DNA of 36,582 nucleotides. Origin: Dichloromethanomonas sp964477085. GTDB taxonomy: Bacteria; Bacillota; Desulfitobacteriia; Desulfitobacteriales; Syntrophobotulaceae. This document shows, piece after piece, positions 30,781 through 36,582 of the stretch. The translations under genes and the position numbers were made by a program. Every line of letters starts with the position of its first letter. The first letter of the stretch is position 1. Under the pieces are notes generated by a model, which saw only the letters and a program-made list of their open reading frames with translations, searched no databases and was not told where the DNA came from. The DNA is taken from the NCBI GenBank assembly GCA_964477085.1, contig CAYZDF010000028.1, positions 1 through 36,582 on the forward strand. Reading direction: 5' to 3'.

Positions 30781-31434
30781 ATGCGCCATAAATTTGATGT
30801 CCAACTTATGGATCTAAAGAAAAAAATCGTCGAAATGAGTGACTTAGTTCATACTGCAATTGAGCAAGCTATGGAAAGCCTAAAACAAAGGGACTTGGAA
30901 ATTGCAGAAAAAGTCATTAAAAATGATCAAATCATCAATAACTATGAACGGGAAATTGAACAGCTCTGTACACATCTCGTCGCGACCCAGCAGCCTTTTG
31001 CCTCCGATCTTCGCAAGATTGTGGCTAGTTATAAGATAATCGCTTCTCTTGAGAGAATGGGTGATCTTGCTGTCGATATTGCCAAGTTATCGGTTAGAAT
31101 AGGCCCTGTTCCACTAATTAAACCTTTGATTGATTTGCCGAAAATGGCAGAACTTGTTATTAAAATGATTCATAATGCTGTTGAAGCTTTTATCAACGAA
31201 GATGTGGAGTTAGCAAGATCATTGGCAGAAACAGATCATGAAGTGGACCATTACTATAAGCGTGTGTTTACTGAACTCAATGAGATGATGGGAAAAGATG
31301 CCGCGCTGGCCGCTCAAGGGGTTTATATTCTACTTACTACACGTTACTTGGAACGAATTGGGGATTATTGTACTAATATTGGCGAAGAAGTTATCTATAT
31401 GGAGCTCGGTGTTCGAGAAGACCTGAATATGTAA
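30781..31434 (+). CDS. phoU: Phosphate signalling protein PhoU
   Basis: 217 residues, two tandem PhoU three-helix repeats. The family signature appears in both: EKVIKNDQIINNYEREIEQ with IIASLERMGDLAVDIAKLS, and LAETDHEVDHYYKRVF with TTRYLERIGDYCTNIGEEV. PhoU connects the Pst transporter with the PhoR kinase and prevents toxic phosphate uptake. Unusually it is not attached to pstSCAB, which lie 16 kb upstream, but is preceded by uppP and followed by a strong terminator. The ribosome site AGGAGGGG precedes ATG 30781. Confidence 0.95.
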   Translation: MRHKFDVQLMDLKKKIVEMSDLVHTAIEQAMESLKQRDLEIAEKVIKNDQIINNYEREIEQLCTHLVATQQPFASDLRKIVASYKIIASLERMGDLAVDIAKLSVRIGPVPLIKPLIDLPKMAELVIKMIHNAVEAFINEDVELARSLAETDHEVDHYYKRVFTELNEMMGKDAALAAQGVYILLTTRYLERIGDYCTNIGEEVIYMELGVREDLNM

Positions 31435-31462
31435 CTCTATAGTTGCAAAAGTTAGTGAATAT

Positions 31463-31496
31463 AAAAAACTGTATTCTTTCGAATACAGTTTTTTTT
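31463..31496 (+). terminator. Intrinsic terminator after phoU
   Basis: A 14-bp stem (31463-31476 with 31481-31494) with loop TTTC; the 3' arm runs into an eight-T tract. Strong and probably bidirectional. Confidence 0.92.
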
Positions 31497-31547
31497 ACCT
31501 AACCAGTCATTTCCATCCTTACCTATGCGTATCTATTAACAAACTCG

Positions 31548-31575
31548 TTCAGATGGGGTAAGCACCCCATCTGAA
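31548..31575 (+). promoter_or_regulatory. Leader hairpin upstream of the 31611 gene
   Basis: A perfect 12-bp GC-rich stem TTCAGATGGGGT (31548-31559) with 31564-31575, loop AAGC, without a uridine tail. It sits 20 bases before the ribosome site GGGGAGG, so it may be an mRNA stabiliser or a protein-binding element. Confidence 0.5.
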
Positions 31576-31610
31576 TCTATAAAATCAGCAGGGTAGGGGA
31601 GGATGTCATT

Positions 31611-32843
31611 TTGAAGGTTGACTGGAAGGAGATTTGGGAAGCTAATCAGGATATTATAGTAGCATCAGATTTGGAACAATGCTCGGAGGAAAAAAGGAAA
31701 GGTTGGCACCTGCCTTCTGGGTTTAGTTATTTTAGTGGTGGAGATCTAAACCTTCGTGTTGGCATCATTGCTTCACAGAGTATGTATAAAGAGGAAGATC
31801 TCCTTCTGGGTGGAATTCTCTGGGGGAACCGACTGGGAAATGGCGCAAGGACAGTTATCTATTTTATAGCTCCCGATTTTTCACCTGTTTTTTTAGGAGC
31901 TCTGGCTAAGTTAGGGGGTACATTGAAGGCCAAAGCCGTATATTGGAGAGAGAAACTTACACCCAGCCTATATCCTGTTCCAGAAAGGAATTATTATCGT
32001 TCCTATCGTTTTGATTTTGGAAGCTTACGACCGGGTTGGGATTTTTGGCAAAGGAGCTTAAATCCGGTTGCCTGGAATCACCTGAAAATAGTTCGAGATT
32101 TTTTTGAGGGTCTTACCAAGAGAAGAGTAAGAACTATCTTCTCTAAGAATAAATTATTATTCTCATGGGGCAACATCGAAATTGCAGAGATCAAAAAGAA
32201 AGGTAATAAATTTGAACTTTCGACCAAAGTCAAATGGACTCGAAATAAAAACATTTCTTCAAAATTTCAAAAATTGGGATGGGTTGATATCGCCGGAAGT
32301 ATCAACGAAGAATTCACCAGGGCTATTATTGGGATAATCGAGTTATTGGAGAATATGGAGGTTAACGGAAGCCTGGATAAGGAAGACCATCTTGCTATCA
32401 AGCTGATGTATGACCGGGAATTTGTGCCTGATTATTTTGGTCAATATATGGAGTTTCCGTGGTTGCCCAAAGAGAAAAAAGATATTCTGGATACAGAGAA
32501 GATATATTTCTTTTGCTTAGATAAGGTAAGCCTCGTTAATCCCATACTGGAAAAACCTATCCATAAGGTAGTTCAATCACTCTTGATAAGTTCCTTACTT
32601 GAATATAGTGATCTCTATGATAAAGGAATACCCCAGGATCCCGATCTCAAATGGGATCAAAAAGTATTTCTGTTAACACAACCCGAATTAAAAGATGAAT
32701 TGCGGCTGTGTTTAAGTTGGCTTAGTGACCGAGAACAATATCCGATCATCTTGCTTCCTGTGGAGTGGAGGACAGAAGGGTTAAAGAGTTTAAAAGGTTT
32801 TTCTGATTTTCAGCTGGAGGAATCCTACGGTGATGGGCTCTAA
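31611..32843 (+). CDS. Unrecognised 410-residue protein
   Basis: No family recognised. The protein is soluble, without signal peptide or clear membrane helix, and notably rich in Trp, Tyr and Phe. The N-terminal half has an alternating strand/helix region (LGGILWGNRLGNGARTVIYF, IAPDFSPVFLGALAKLGGTL) that could be a nuclease- or nucleotide-binding-like alpha/beta fold. The middle (FELSTKVKWTRNKNISSKFQ) is basic, and the C-terminal third is helical. The frame is intact. The start is TTG 31611, 8 bases after GGGGAGG. It is flanked by a strong terminator and by the 32880-32907 palindrome, so it is probably a single-gene unit. Confidence 0.8.
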   Translation: MKVDWKEIWEANQDIIVASDLEQCSEEKRKGWHLPSGFSYFSGGDLNLRVGIIASQSMYKEEDLLLGGILWGNRLGNGARTVIYFIAPDFSPVFLGALAKLGGTLKAKAVYWREKLTPSLYPVPERNYYRSYRFDFGSLRPGWDFWQRSLNPVAWNHLKIVRDFFEGLTKRRVRTIFSKNKLLFSWGNIEIAEIKKKGNKFELSTKVKWTRNKNISSKFQKLGWVDIAGSINEEFTRAIIGIIELLENMEVNGSLDKEDHLAIKLMYDREFVPDYFGQYMEFPWLPKEKKDILDTEKIYFFCLDKVSLVNPILEKPIHKVVQSLLISSLLEYSDLYDKGIPQDPDLKWDQKVFLLTQPELKDELRLCLSWLSDREQYPIILLPVEWRTEGLKSLKGFSDFQLEESYGDGL

Positions 32844-32879
32844 GATAATTGCATTACGCGTAGGGACATAGTAAGATTA

Positions 32880-32907
32880 AATTGTCAGACTGGTCAGTCT
32901 GACAATT
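32880..32907. promoter_or_regulatory. 28-bp palindrome (operator or weak terminator)
   Basis: Arms of 12 bp pair perfectly (AATTGTCAGACT at 32880-32891 with 32896-32907) around GGTC. There is no T run on either side, so a regulator-binding site is as likely as a terminator. It lies 37 bases after the 31611 gene and just before the thpR-like remnant. Confidence 0.55.
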
Positions 32908-32926
32908 ATTATCGACGGAGGTTAGC

Positions 32927-32956
32927 GTGCGGTTATTTATTAGCATTAACACCTGA
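32927..32956 (+). pseudogene. Possible remnant of the 5' end of thpR (RNA 2',3'-cyclic phosphodiesterase)
   Basis: A strong ribosome site CGGAGG (32916-32921) is followed at proper spacing by GTG and nine codons reading MRLFISINT, then TGA. ThpR/LigT proteins typically begin MRLFIAI(N/E)LP. A one-base shift after the Asn would read on as P-D-E before another stop. The remaining 160 bases up to the next gene carry no similar reading frame. It could be a decayed gene start or a chance short peptide. Confidence 0.35.
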
Positions 32957-33114
32957 TGAATAGTGTTGTAGAGAAGGGTGTTCGAAAATACATTGTTGTA
33001 AACAGTTACCAAATCTAAAATGGATGGAAATAAGAAAGTGAAGCATCAAGCCTTGTAATAATTACAAAAAACATCTGATAAAAAGAAGGATATTATCCTA
33101 AAAAGGAGAACATG

Positions 33115-33573
33115 ATGATTATATATAGACATGCCAAGCTCAGTGACGTTGAAGATATTATGAAACTGATCAACCAAAATGCAGAAAAGGGATTGATGCT
33201 GCCGCGTACCAGAAGTACCCTTTATGAAGGGATCAGAGAGTTTGTTGTCGCAGTTGAAGACGAGCAGCTGATAGGGACAGGGTCATTACATATTATCTGG
33301 GATGACCTTGCTGAAATCAGGGCACTTGCCGTGGATGAGAACCATCAAAGAAAAGGTATTGGGCGCGAGATTGTTGAGATACTCTTACATGAAGCAGAAG
33401 ACCTTCGTTGCCCTAAAGTATTTACATTAACCTACCAGGTCGAATTTTTTAAACGGATGGGATTTATATTGGTTGACAAAGAATCCATGCCACACAAGGT
33501 TTGGAAAGAGTGTATTAACTGTGTGAAATTTCCCAACTGTGATGAAAATGCGATGATTTTGTTTCTGGAATGA
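33115..33573 (+). CDS. GNAT N-acetyltransferase, short ArgA-like
   Basis: 152 residues (153 if ATG 33112 is used). The GNAT fold shows the acetyl-CoA loop NHQRKGIGREIVEIL and strand EIRALAVDE. The C-terminal segment YQVEFFKRMGFILVDK, followed by PHKVWKECINCVKFPNCDE, is typical of the short N-acetylglutamate synthase-like proteins of Clostridia and delta-proteobacteria; the cysteines there may bind a metal. It would catalyse the first step of arginine synthesis. Two ATGs are adjacent; 33115 has the better 6-base distance from GGAG. The gene rnhA follows 16 bases later. Confidence 0.87.
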   Translation: MIIYRHAKLSDVEDIMKLINQNAEKGLMLPRTRSTLYEGIREFVVAVEDEQLIGTGSLHIIWDDLAEIRALAVDENHQRKGIGREIVEILLHEAEDLRCPKVFTLTYQVEFFKRMGFILVDKESMPHKVWKECINCVKFPNCDENAMILFLE

Positions 33574-33589
33574 CTCTCTGGAGGGTGAG

Positions 33590-34045
33590 ATGAAGACGAA
33601 ACAGATTACAATTCACACCGATGGTGCCTGTTCAGGGAATCCAGGGCCTGGTGGATGGGCAGCAGTCTTAACCTACGGTGAACATACCAAAGAAATCAGT
33701 GGTTTTGAAAATAATACAACTAACCAAAGAATGGAATTAACTGCTGCGATAGGGGCCTTAAAGTCATTAAAAGAACCTTGCCAAGTTGATTTATACAGTG
33801 ACAGTGCCTACTTGGTAAATGCGTTTCATCAGAAGTGGTTTGTGCGTTGGGAAATGAATGGATGGTATAATGCTCAGAAGAAACCTGTCGAAAATCGCGA
33901 TTTATGGCAGCAATTATTGCAGTTAGCGCAGGTGCATCAGATAACCTGGATCAAAGTAAAAGGTCATTCAGGTAATCCAGGGAATGAGCGATGCGATCAA
34001 CTGGCGCGAAAGGCAATAGCAGAAGCGACTAACAATCATGCCTAA
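33590..34045 (+). CDS. rnhA: Ribonuclease HI
   Basis: 151 residues, full length. The catalytic DEDD set is visible: Asp in IHTDGACSGNPGPGGWA, Glu in TNQRMELTAAIGAL, Asp in DLYSDSAYLVNAF and Asp in NERCDQLARKA, with the flexible-loop His in KVKGHSGNPGN. It degrades the RNA strand of RNA-DNA hybrids. ATG 33590 follows TGGAGGG. A large AT-rich hairpin lies downstream. Confidence 0.96.
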   Translation: MKTKQITIHTDGACSGNPGPGGWAAVLTYGEHTKEISGFENNTTNQRMELTAAIGALKSLKEPCQVDLYSDSAYLVNAFHQKWFVRWEMNGWYNAQKKPVENRDLWQQLLQLAQVHQITWIKVKGHSGNPGNERCDQLARKAIAEATNNHA

Positions 34046-34116
34046 ATTTAACTCGAATTTAAGTCCAAGGCTTGTTTTTGGGAATAATTAAGCTATAATA
34101 ATCATTAGTGACTGGC

Positions 34117-34157
34117 AAATATAAGATAATACTGCATAATGTATTATCTTATATTTT
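34117..34157. terminator. Long AT-rich hairpin after rnhA
   Basis: A perfect 16-bp inverted repeat (34117-34132 with 34141-34156), loop of 8; the 3' arm ends ATATTTT. It is a probable terminator for the ArgA-like/rnhA unit and could act in both directions. Confidence 0.7.
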
Positions 34158-34221
34158 GAGGTACATATTATGAAAAATATTAGTTAAATTAATTTGAATA
34201 TTTAGACACTTTTAAATCCGG

Positions 34222-34250
34222 TTGACTAATTGTCCAATTCGTTAGATAAT
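34222..34250 (+). promoter_or_regulatory. SigA-type promoter for the CoA-ligase operon
   Basis: TTGACT (34222-34227), exactly 17 bases, GATAAT (34245-34250). It would make a leader of about 320 bases before the first gene. Confidence 0.65.
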
Positions 34251-34318
34251 ATTAGTAATGAAACTGCGTTTTGTATAGTGAAACACGCAATTATATTCTA
34301 CATTATTCACGGGTTATC

Positions 34319-34369
34319 GACACATTGTGGCTTCTGGATCAATTTATCGTCCGCAGCCGTAGTGGTGTC
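34319..34369 (+). promoter_or_regulatory. Possible nested stem in the CoA-ligase leader
   Basis: Nested pairings GACAC/GTGTC (34319-34323 with 34365-34369), GGCT/AGCC (34329-34332 with 34355-34358) and GGA/TCC (34336-34338 with 34350-34352) make an irregular stem with internal loops, as in many cis-regulatory RNAs. This GC-richer island stands out in AT-rich surroundings. No known class recognised. Confidence 0.3.
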
Positions 34370-34523
34370 ATATCTATATTATATTTCATACCAGGTTAAT
34401 GAAAAATGCATTAACTAGTTATTCTTGCAGTCAAGGCCGTTGTAATCATGGTTAACCTGAGTATGATAATTAAAAAAGTGGAGAGGGGGGAGTACTTCTA
34501 AAGTAGAGGAATTACACGACTTT

Positions 34524-34583
34524 TTGAGTAATGACAAAGTTATGGAACAAAATTTCTTTATGGAAGGGATAATGCATGGCTAA
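34524..34583 (+). other. Short open frame overlapping the start of the CoA-ligase beta gene
   Basis: From TTG 34524 the frame reads LSNDKVMEQNFFMEGIMHG and stops at 34583, overlapping the next start (34576) by 8 bases. Upstream it stays open to 34470 with a protein-like composition, but no proper start follows the strong GGGGGGAG at 34485-34492. It might be a leader peptide that couples translation, or a gene remnant. Confidence 0.2.
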
Positions 34584-35850
34584 ATTTCTAGAGTATCAGG
34601 GTAAGGAATGGCTTGGCAAAGCTGGTATGCCGGTTCCCAAAGGTAGAGCAGCATCTACCCCAGAAGAAGCTAAGCAAGTTGCTGAGTGGATTGGTGGACC
34701 TGTAGCAGTTAAAGGTCAAGTACAAGCTGGTGGACGTGGTAAAGCCGGTATCGTTAAACTGGTTAACACTCCTGAAGAATGTCAAGCTGCAGCAGCTGAG
34801 ATTCTTGCTAAGACAGTAAAAGGTCTTCCTGTTCGTCAAGTTTTAATTGAAGAAAAACTTGACATCAAAAAAGAGTTTTATTGCTCAATCGTTATCAACA
34901 ATGCAAGAGAAGCACGCAGCCCAATGATGATGTTCAGTACTGAAGGCGGTATGGACATTGAAAGCGTGCCTGAAGAATTAATCTTCAAAGTCAATATCGA
35001 TCCTATTTTTGGTTTCCAGATTTATGATGCAGTTGATCTCTGTGTTAAAGCTGGAATTCCTGATAAGGACATTAGTAAATTTGCGTCTTTCTTAACAAAA
35101 TTGGCTGCAGTTCATAAGAAGTATGACTGTCAGACGCTGGAAATCAATCCTTTTGTTATGACCGGCAGCGGTGCTTTAATCTGCGCTGACTGCAAAATGG
35201 AAATCGATAACAGTTCTGTAGGACGTCATCCAGAGTTCAACATCAAGATTGCTCGTGACCTTCCTGGCGAAGTCACTGAGCTTGATATGATCGGCTGGAG
35301 TATCGAAGAAACCGATGCTCGTGGAACCGGCTTCCTCATGAACATGAGTTATGATGAAGTAAGCCCTGGTCATGTTGGCTACCATCCTATCGGTGGTGGT
35401 TCAGCTATGATGGGTCTCGACGCCCTGAACCAAGTTGGTTTAAAACCTGCCAACTATGCTGACACCAGTGGTAACCCCGTTGGATCCAAAATCTATCGCG
35501 TTGCAAAATGCGTTCTCTCTCAACCCAACATTGATGGTTATCTGCTCGGTGGTTTCATGATGGCAAACCAAGAGCAATGGCATCATGCTAATGCAATGGT
35601 TAAAGTTCTTTGGGAAATTCTTCCTCAAAGACCTGGTCTTCCATGCGTACTGCTCCTCTGTGGTAACAGAGAAGATGAATCTCTCGAAATCCTGCGCAAA
35701 GGCTTAGCAGAACTCATGGCTGAAGGCGGCCCTGGCAAGAGAGTTGAAATCTACGGTAAAGAGCATGTAACAGATACTAAATTTATCGGCGAAAGACTCG
35801 CTGCTCTGGCTAAAGAATACAGAGCTGAGAAAGAAGCTCAAGGAAAGTAG
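34576..35850 (+). CDS. Succinyl-CoA-ligase-like beta subunit (ATP-grasp, ADP-forming)
   Basis: 424 residues, about 35 longer than typical SucC. The N-terminal ATP-grasp domain is clear (KFLEYQGKEWLGKAGMPVPK, GPVAVKGQVQAGGRGKAGIV, LEINPFV, with the DAK-like segment altered to ADCKMEID). The C-terminal ligase domain is divergent: PIGGGSAMMGLDAL, then LKPANYADTSGNPVGSKIYR in place of the usual NFLDVGG. It should bind nucleotide and transfer phosphate between ADP and the alpha subunit in a CoA-ligase reaction; the acid substrate cannot be named. Codon use looks strongly biased, suggesting high expression. It is followed after 9 bases by a ferredoxin-like gene and then the alpha subunit. Confidence 0.85.
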   Translation: MAKFLEYQGKEWLGKAGMPVPKGRAASTPEEAKQVAEWIGGPVAVKGQVQAGGRGKAGIVKLVNTPEECQAAAAEILAKTVKGLPVRQVLIEEKLDIKKEFYCSIVINNAREARSPMMMFSTEGGMDIESVPEELIFKVNIDPIFGFQIYDAVDLCVKAGIPDKDISKFASFLTKLAAVHKKYDCQTLEINPFVMTGSGALICADCKMEIDNSSVGRHPEFNIKIARDLPGEVTELDMIGWSIEETDARGTGFLMNMSYDEVSPGHVGYHPIGGGSAMMGLDALNQVGLKPANYADTSGNPVGSKIYRVAKCVLSQPNIDGYLLGGFMMANQEQWHHANAMVKVLWEILPQRPGLPCVLLLCGNREDESLEILRKGLAELMAEGGPGKRVEIYGKEHVTDTKFIGERLAALAKEYRAEKEAQGK

Positions 35851-35859
35851 GGAAATACT

Positions 35860-36150
35860 GTGCTGGAAATCAAGGAAAAAAGCTGTACTGTAAAGATCGA
35901 TACCAGCAAGTGCGACACATGTGAAACCAAAGCATGTGCAGCTGCATGTAAGAAATTTGCAAGAGGTTTACTGCAAATCGTTGATGGAAAACCTTCTGTT
36001 GAGCATTTAACTGCAGATGAAGTTCTTCGTCTGGGTACAGAATGCCTGGCTTGCGAGATTGCATGCAAATTCGAAGGCAATAAAGCGATTTACATTGATG
36101 TTCCTGTTGAAGGACTCGATGAGTATGTTGCTAAACGTGGTTTGGCCTAG
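35860..36150 (+). CDS. Small cysteine-rich ferredoxin-like protein
   Basis: 96 residues with eight cysteines: C9, C18, C21, C26, C30, C62, C65 and C69. The clusters C18-x2-C21-x4-C26-x3-C30 and C62-x2-C65-x3-C69 resemble a variant two-cluster 4Fe-4S ferredoxin, somewhat like FixX-type proteins. The second and third Cys are further apart than the usual x2, and no proline follows the last Cys of each group, so it is not a standard bacterial ferredoxin. The start is GTG 35860, 9 bases after the beta-subunit stop. Its position between the two ligase subunits suggests a complex or electron-transfer partner. A zinc-binding role cannot be excluded. Confidence 0.75.
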   Translation: MLEIKEKSCTVKIDTSKCDTCETKACAAACKKFARGLLQIVDGKPSVEHLTADEVLRLGTECLACEIACKFEGNKAIYIDVPVEGLDEYVAKRGLA

Positions 36151-36209
36151 TATAACTTGTCTAGTATCGAAGAGTGATACAGAGCAAAAACTAAAATGAG
36201 GGATAAGTA

Positions 36210-36582
36210 ATGGGCATATTGATTAATAAAGACACGAAGGTAATCATTCAAGGTATTACCGGTCGTGAAGGATCCGTAAGGACCAAATACATGAAGGAAT
36301 ATGGTACAAAAGTTATCGGCGGAACCAGCCCTGGTAAAAAGGGTGAAGAAGTTCAAGGCATTCCTGTTTACAATACTGTAAAAGAAATTGCCAGAGACCA
36401 AGGTGAAATCGATTTCAGTGTTATCTTTGTACCTGGTAGTGTATTAAAGACAGCTGTATTTGAAGCAGCTGATGCTGGTGTTAAAAATGTTATTCCTTGC
36501 GTAGAAGGCACTCCGATCCATGACATAATGGAAATGGTTGCTTACTGCAAGATGAGAGGAACAAGGCTCATCGGACCTGGCT
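36210..36582 (+). CDS. Succinyl-CoA-ligase-like alpha subunit (partial)
   Basis: The first 124 residues are in the window and the gene continues beyond the right edge. It begins GILINKDTKVIIQGITGREG, the CoA-binding Rossmann domain of SucD, followed by GGTSPGKKGEEVQGIPVYNT, SVIFVPGSVLKTAVFEAADA and PCVEGTPIHDIMEM. The phosphorylated His lies downstream and cannot be checked. ATG 36210 follows GAGGG. It should pair with the beta subunit at 34576. Confidence 0.92.
   Translation, partial: MGILINKDTKVIIQGITGREGSVRTKYMKEYGTKVIGGTSPGKKGEEVQGIPVYNTVKEIARDQGEIDFSVIFVPGSVLKTAVFEAADAGVKNVIPCVEGTPIHDIMEMVAYCKMRGTRLIGPG

Larger units (their letters stand above)
34046..34575 (+). other. 530-bp region between rnhA and the CoA-ligase operon
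   Basis: No convincing gene. It contains a long hairpin (34117-34157), a good SigA promoter (34222-34250), a possible leader structure (34319-34369), a second weaker promoter candidate (TTGTAA, 16 bases, TATGAT, ending near 34466) and a short open frame that runs into the next gene. A 62-codon frame at 34230-34418 lacks a ribosome site and overlaps the promoter. Confidence 0.6.

Noticed and set aside
34230..34418. A 62-codon open frame upstream of the CoA-ligase operon
   Set aside because: It starts at a TTG inside a good promoter, has no ribosome site, and its composition is not protein-like.
1..36582. tRNA, rRNA, insertion sequences, prophage genes, CRISPR arrays, and known defence systems
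   Set aside because: I looked for transposase and integrase motifs, regularly spaced repeats and tRNA-like folds and saw none; the window appears to be stable chromosome.

Overview
The window reads as a chromosomal segment of a low-GC, spore-forming, anaerobic Gram-positive bacterium (Bacillota, class Clostridia). A relative of the Peptococcaceae/Desulfitobacteriaceae (Desulfosporosinus, Desulfitobacterium, Dehalobacter type) is my best guess from gene content and gene style; I could not test it by search. Supporting signs are SpoVS with a SigH-like promoter, strong GGAGG ribosome sites with many GTG and TTG starts, a LexA box of the Bacillus/Clostridium type at recA, and Bacillus-type PhoP boxes at the pst genes.

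Layout. (1) Positions 1-6106, minus strand: a Tad/Flp pilus operon in the order flp pilin, tadV peptidase, tadE, tadG, cpaB, tadZ, tadA ATPase, tadB (cut by the window edge). (2) 6517-10779, plus strand: ftsK/spoIIIE DNA translocase, mnmH tRNA selenouridine synthase and a RodZ-like protein. (3) 11030-14711: phosphate transport genes pstS, pstC, pstA, pstB with two candidate PhoP-box promoters. (4) 14925-19980: rimO, pgsA, cinA, recA, recX, a common Bacillota housekeeping order. (5) 20254-23891: rny, an unrecognised 170-residue protein, ymdB and spoVS. (6) 24052-27652: M19 dipeptidase, PHP-domain phosphoesterase, an aminotransferase and a short coiled-coil protein. (7) 27724-28236, minus strand: a small HD-domain protein. 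(8) 28383-31434: guaB, uppP and a phoU that lies apart from pst. (9) 31611-34045: an unrecognised 410-residue protein, a possible scrap of a thpR gene, an ArgA-like acetyltransferase and rnhA. (10) 34576-36582: a divergent succinyl-CoA-ligase-like beta subunit, a small cysteine-rich ferredoxin-like protein and the start of the alpha subunit.

Most of the window is ordinary core genome. The least ordinary parts are the CoA-ligase operon with an iron-sulfur-like protein between its two subunits, a TadZ whose receiver domain keeps all its phosphorylation residues, a possible attenuator leader in front of rny, a two-state hairpin over the ribosome site of the PHP gene, and two conserved-looking proteins (22027-22539 and 31611-32843) that I could not assign. 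I saw no tRNA, rRNA, insertion sequence, prophage or CRISPR array.
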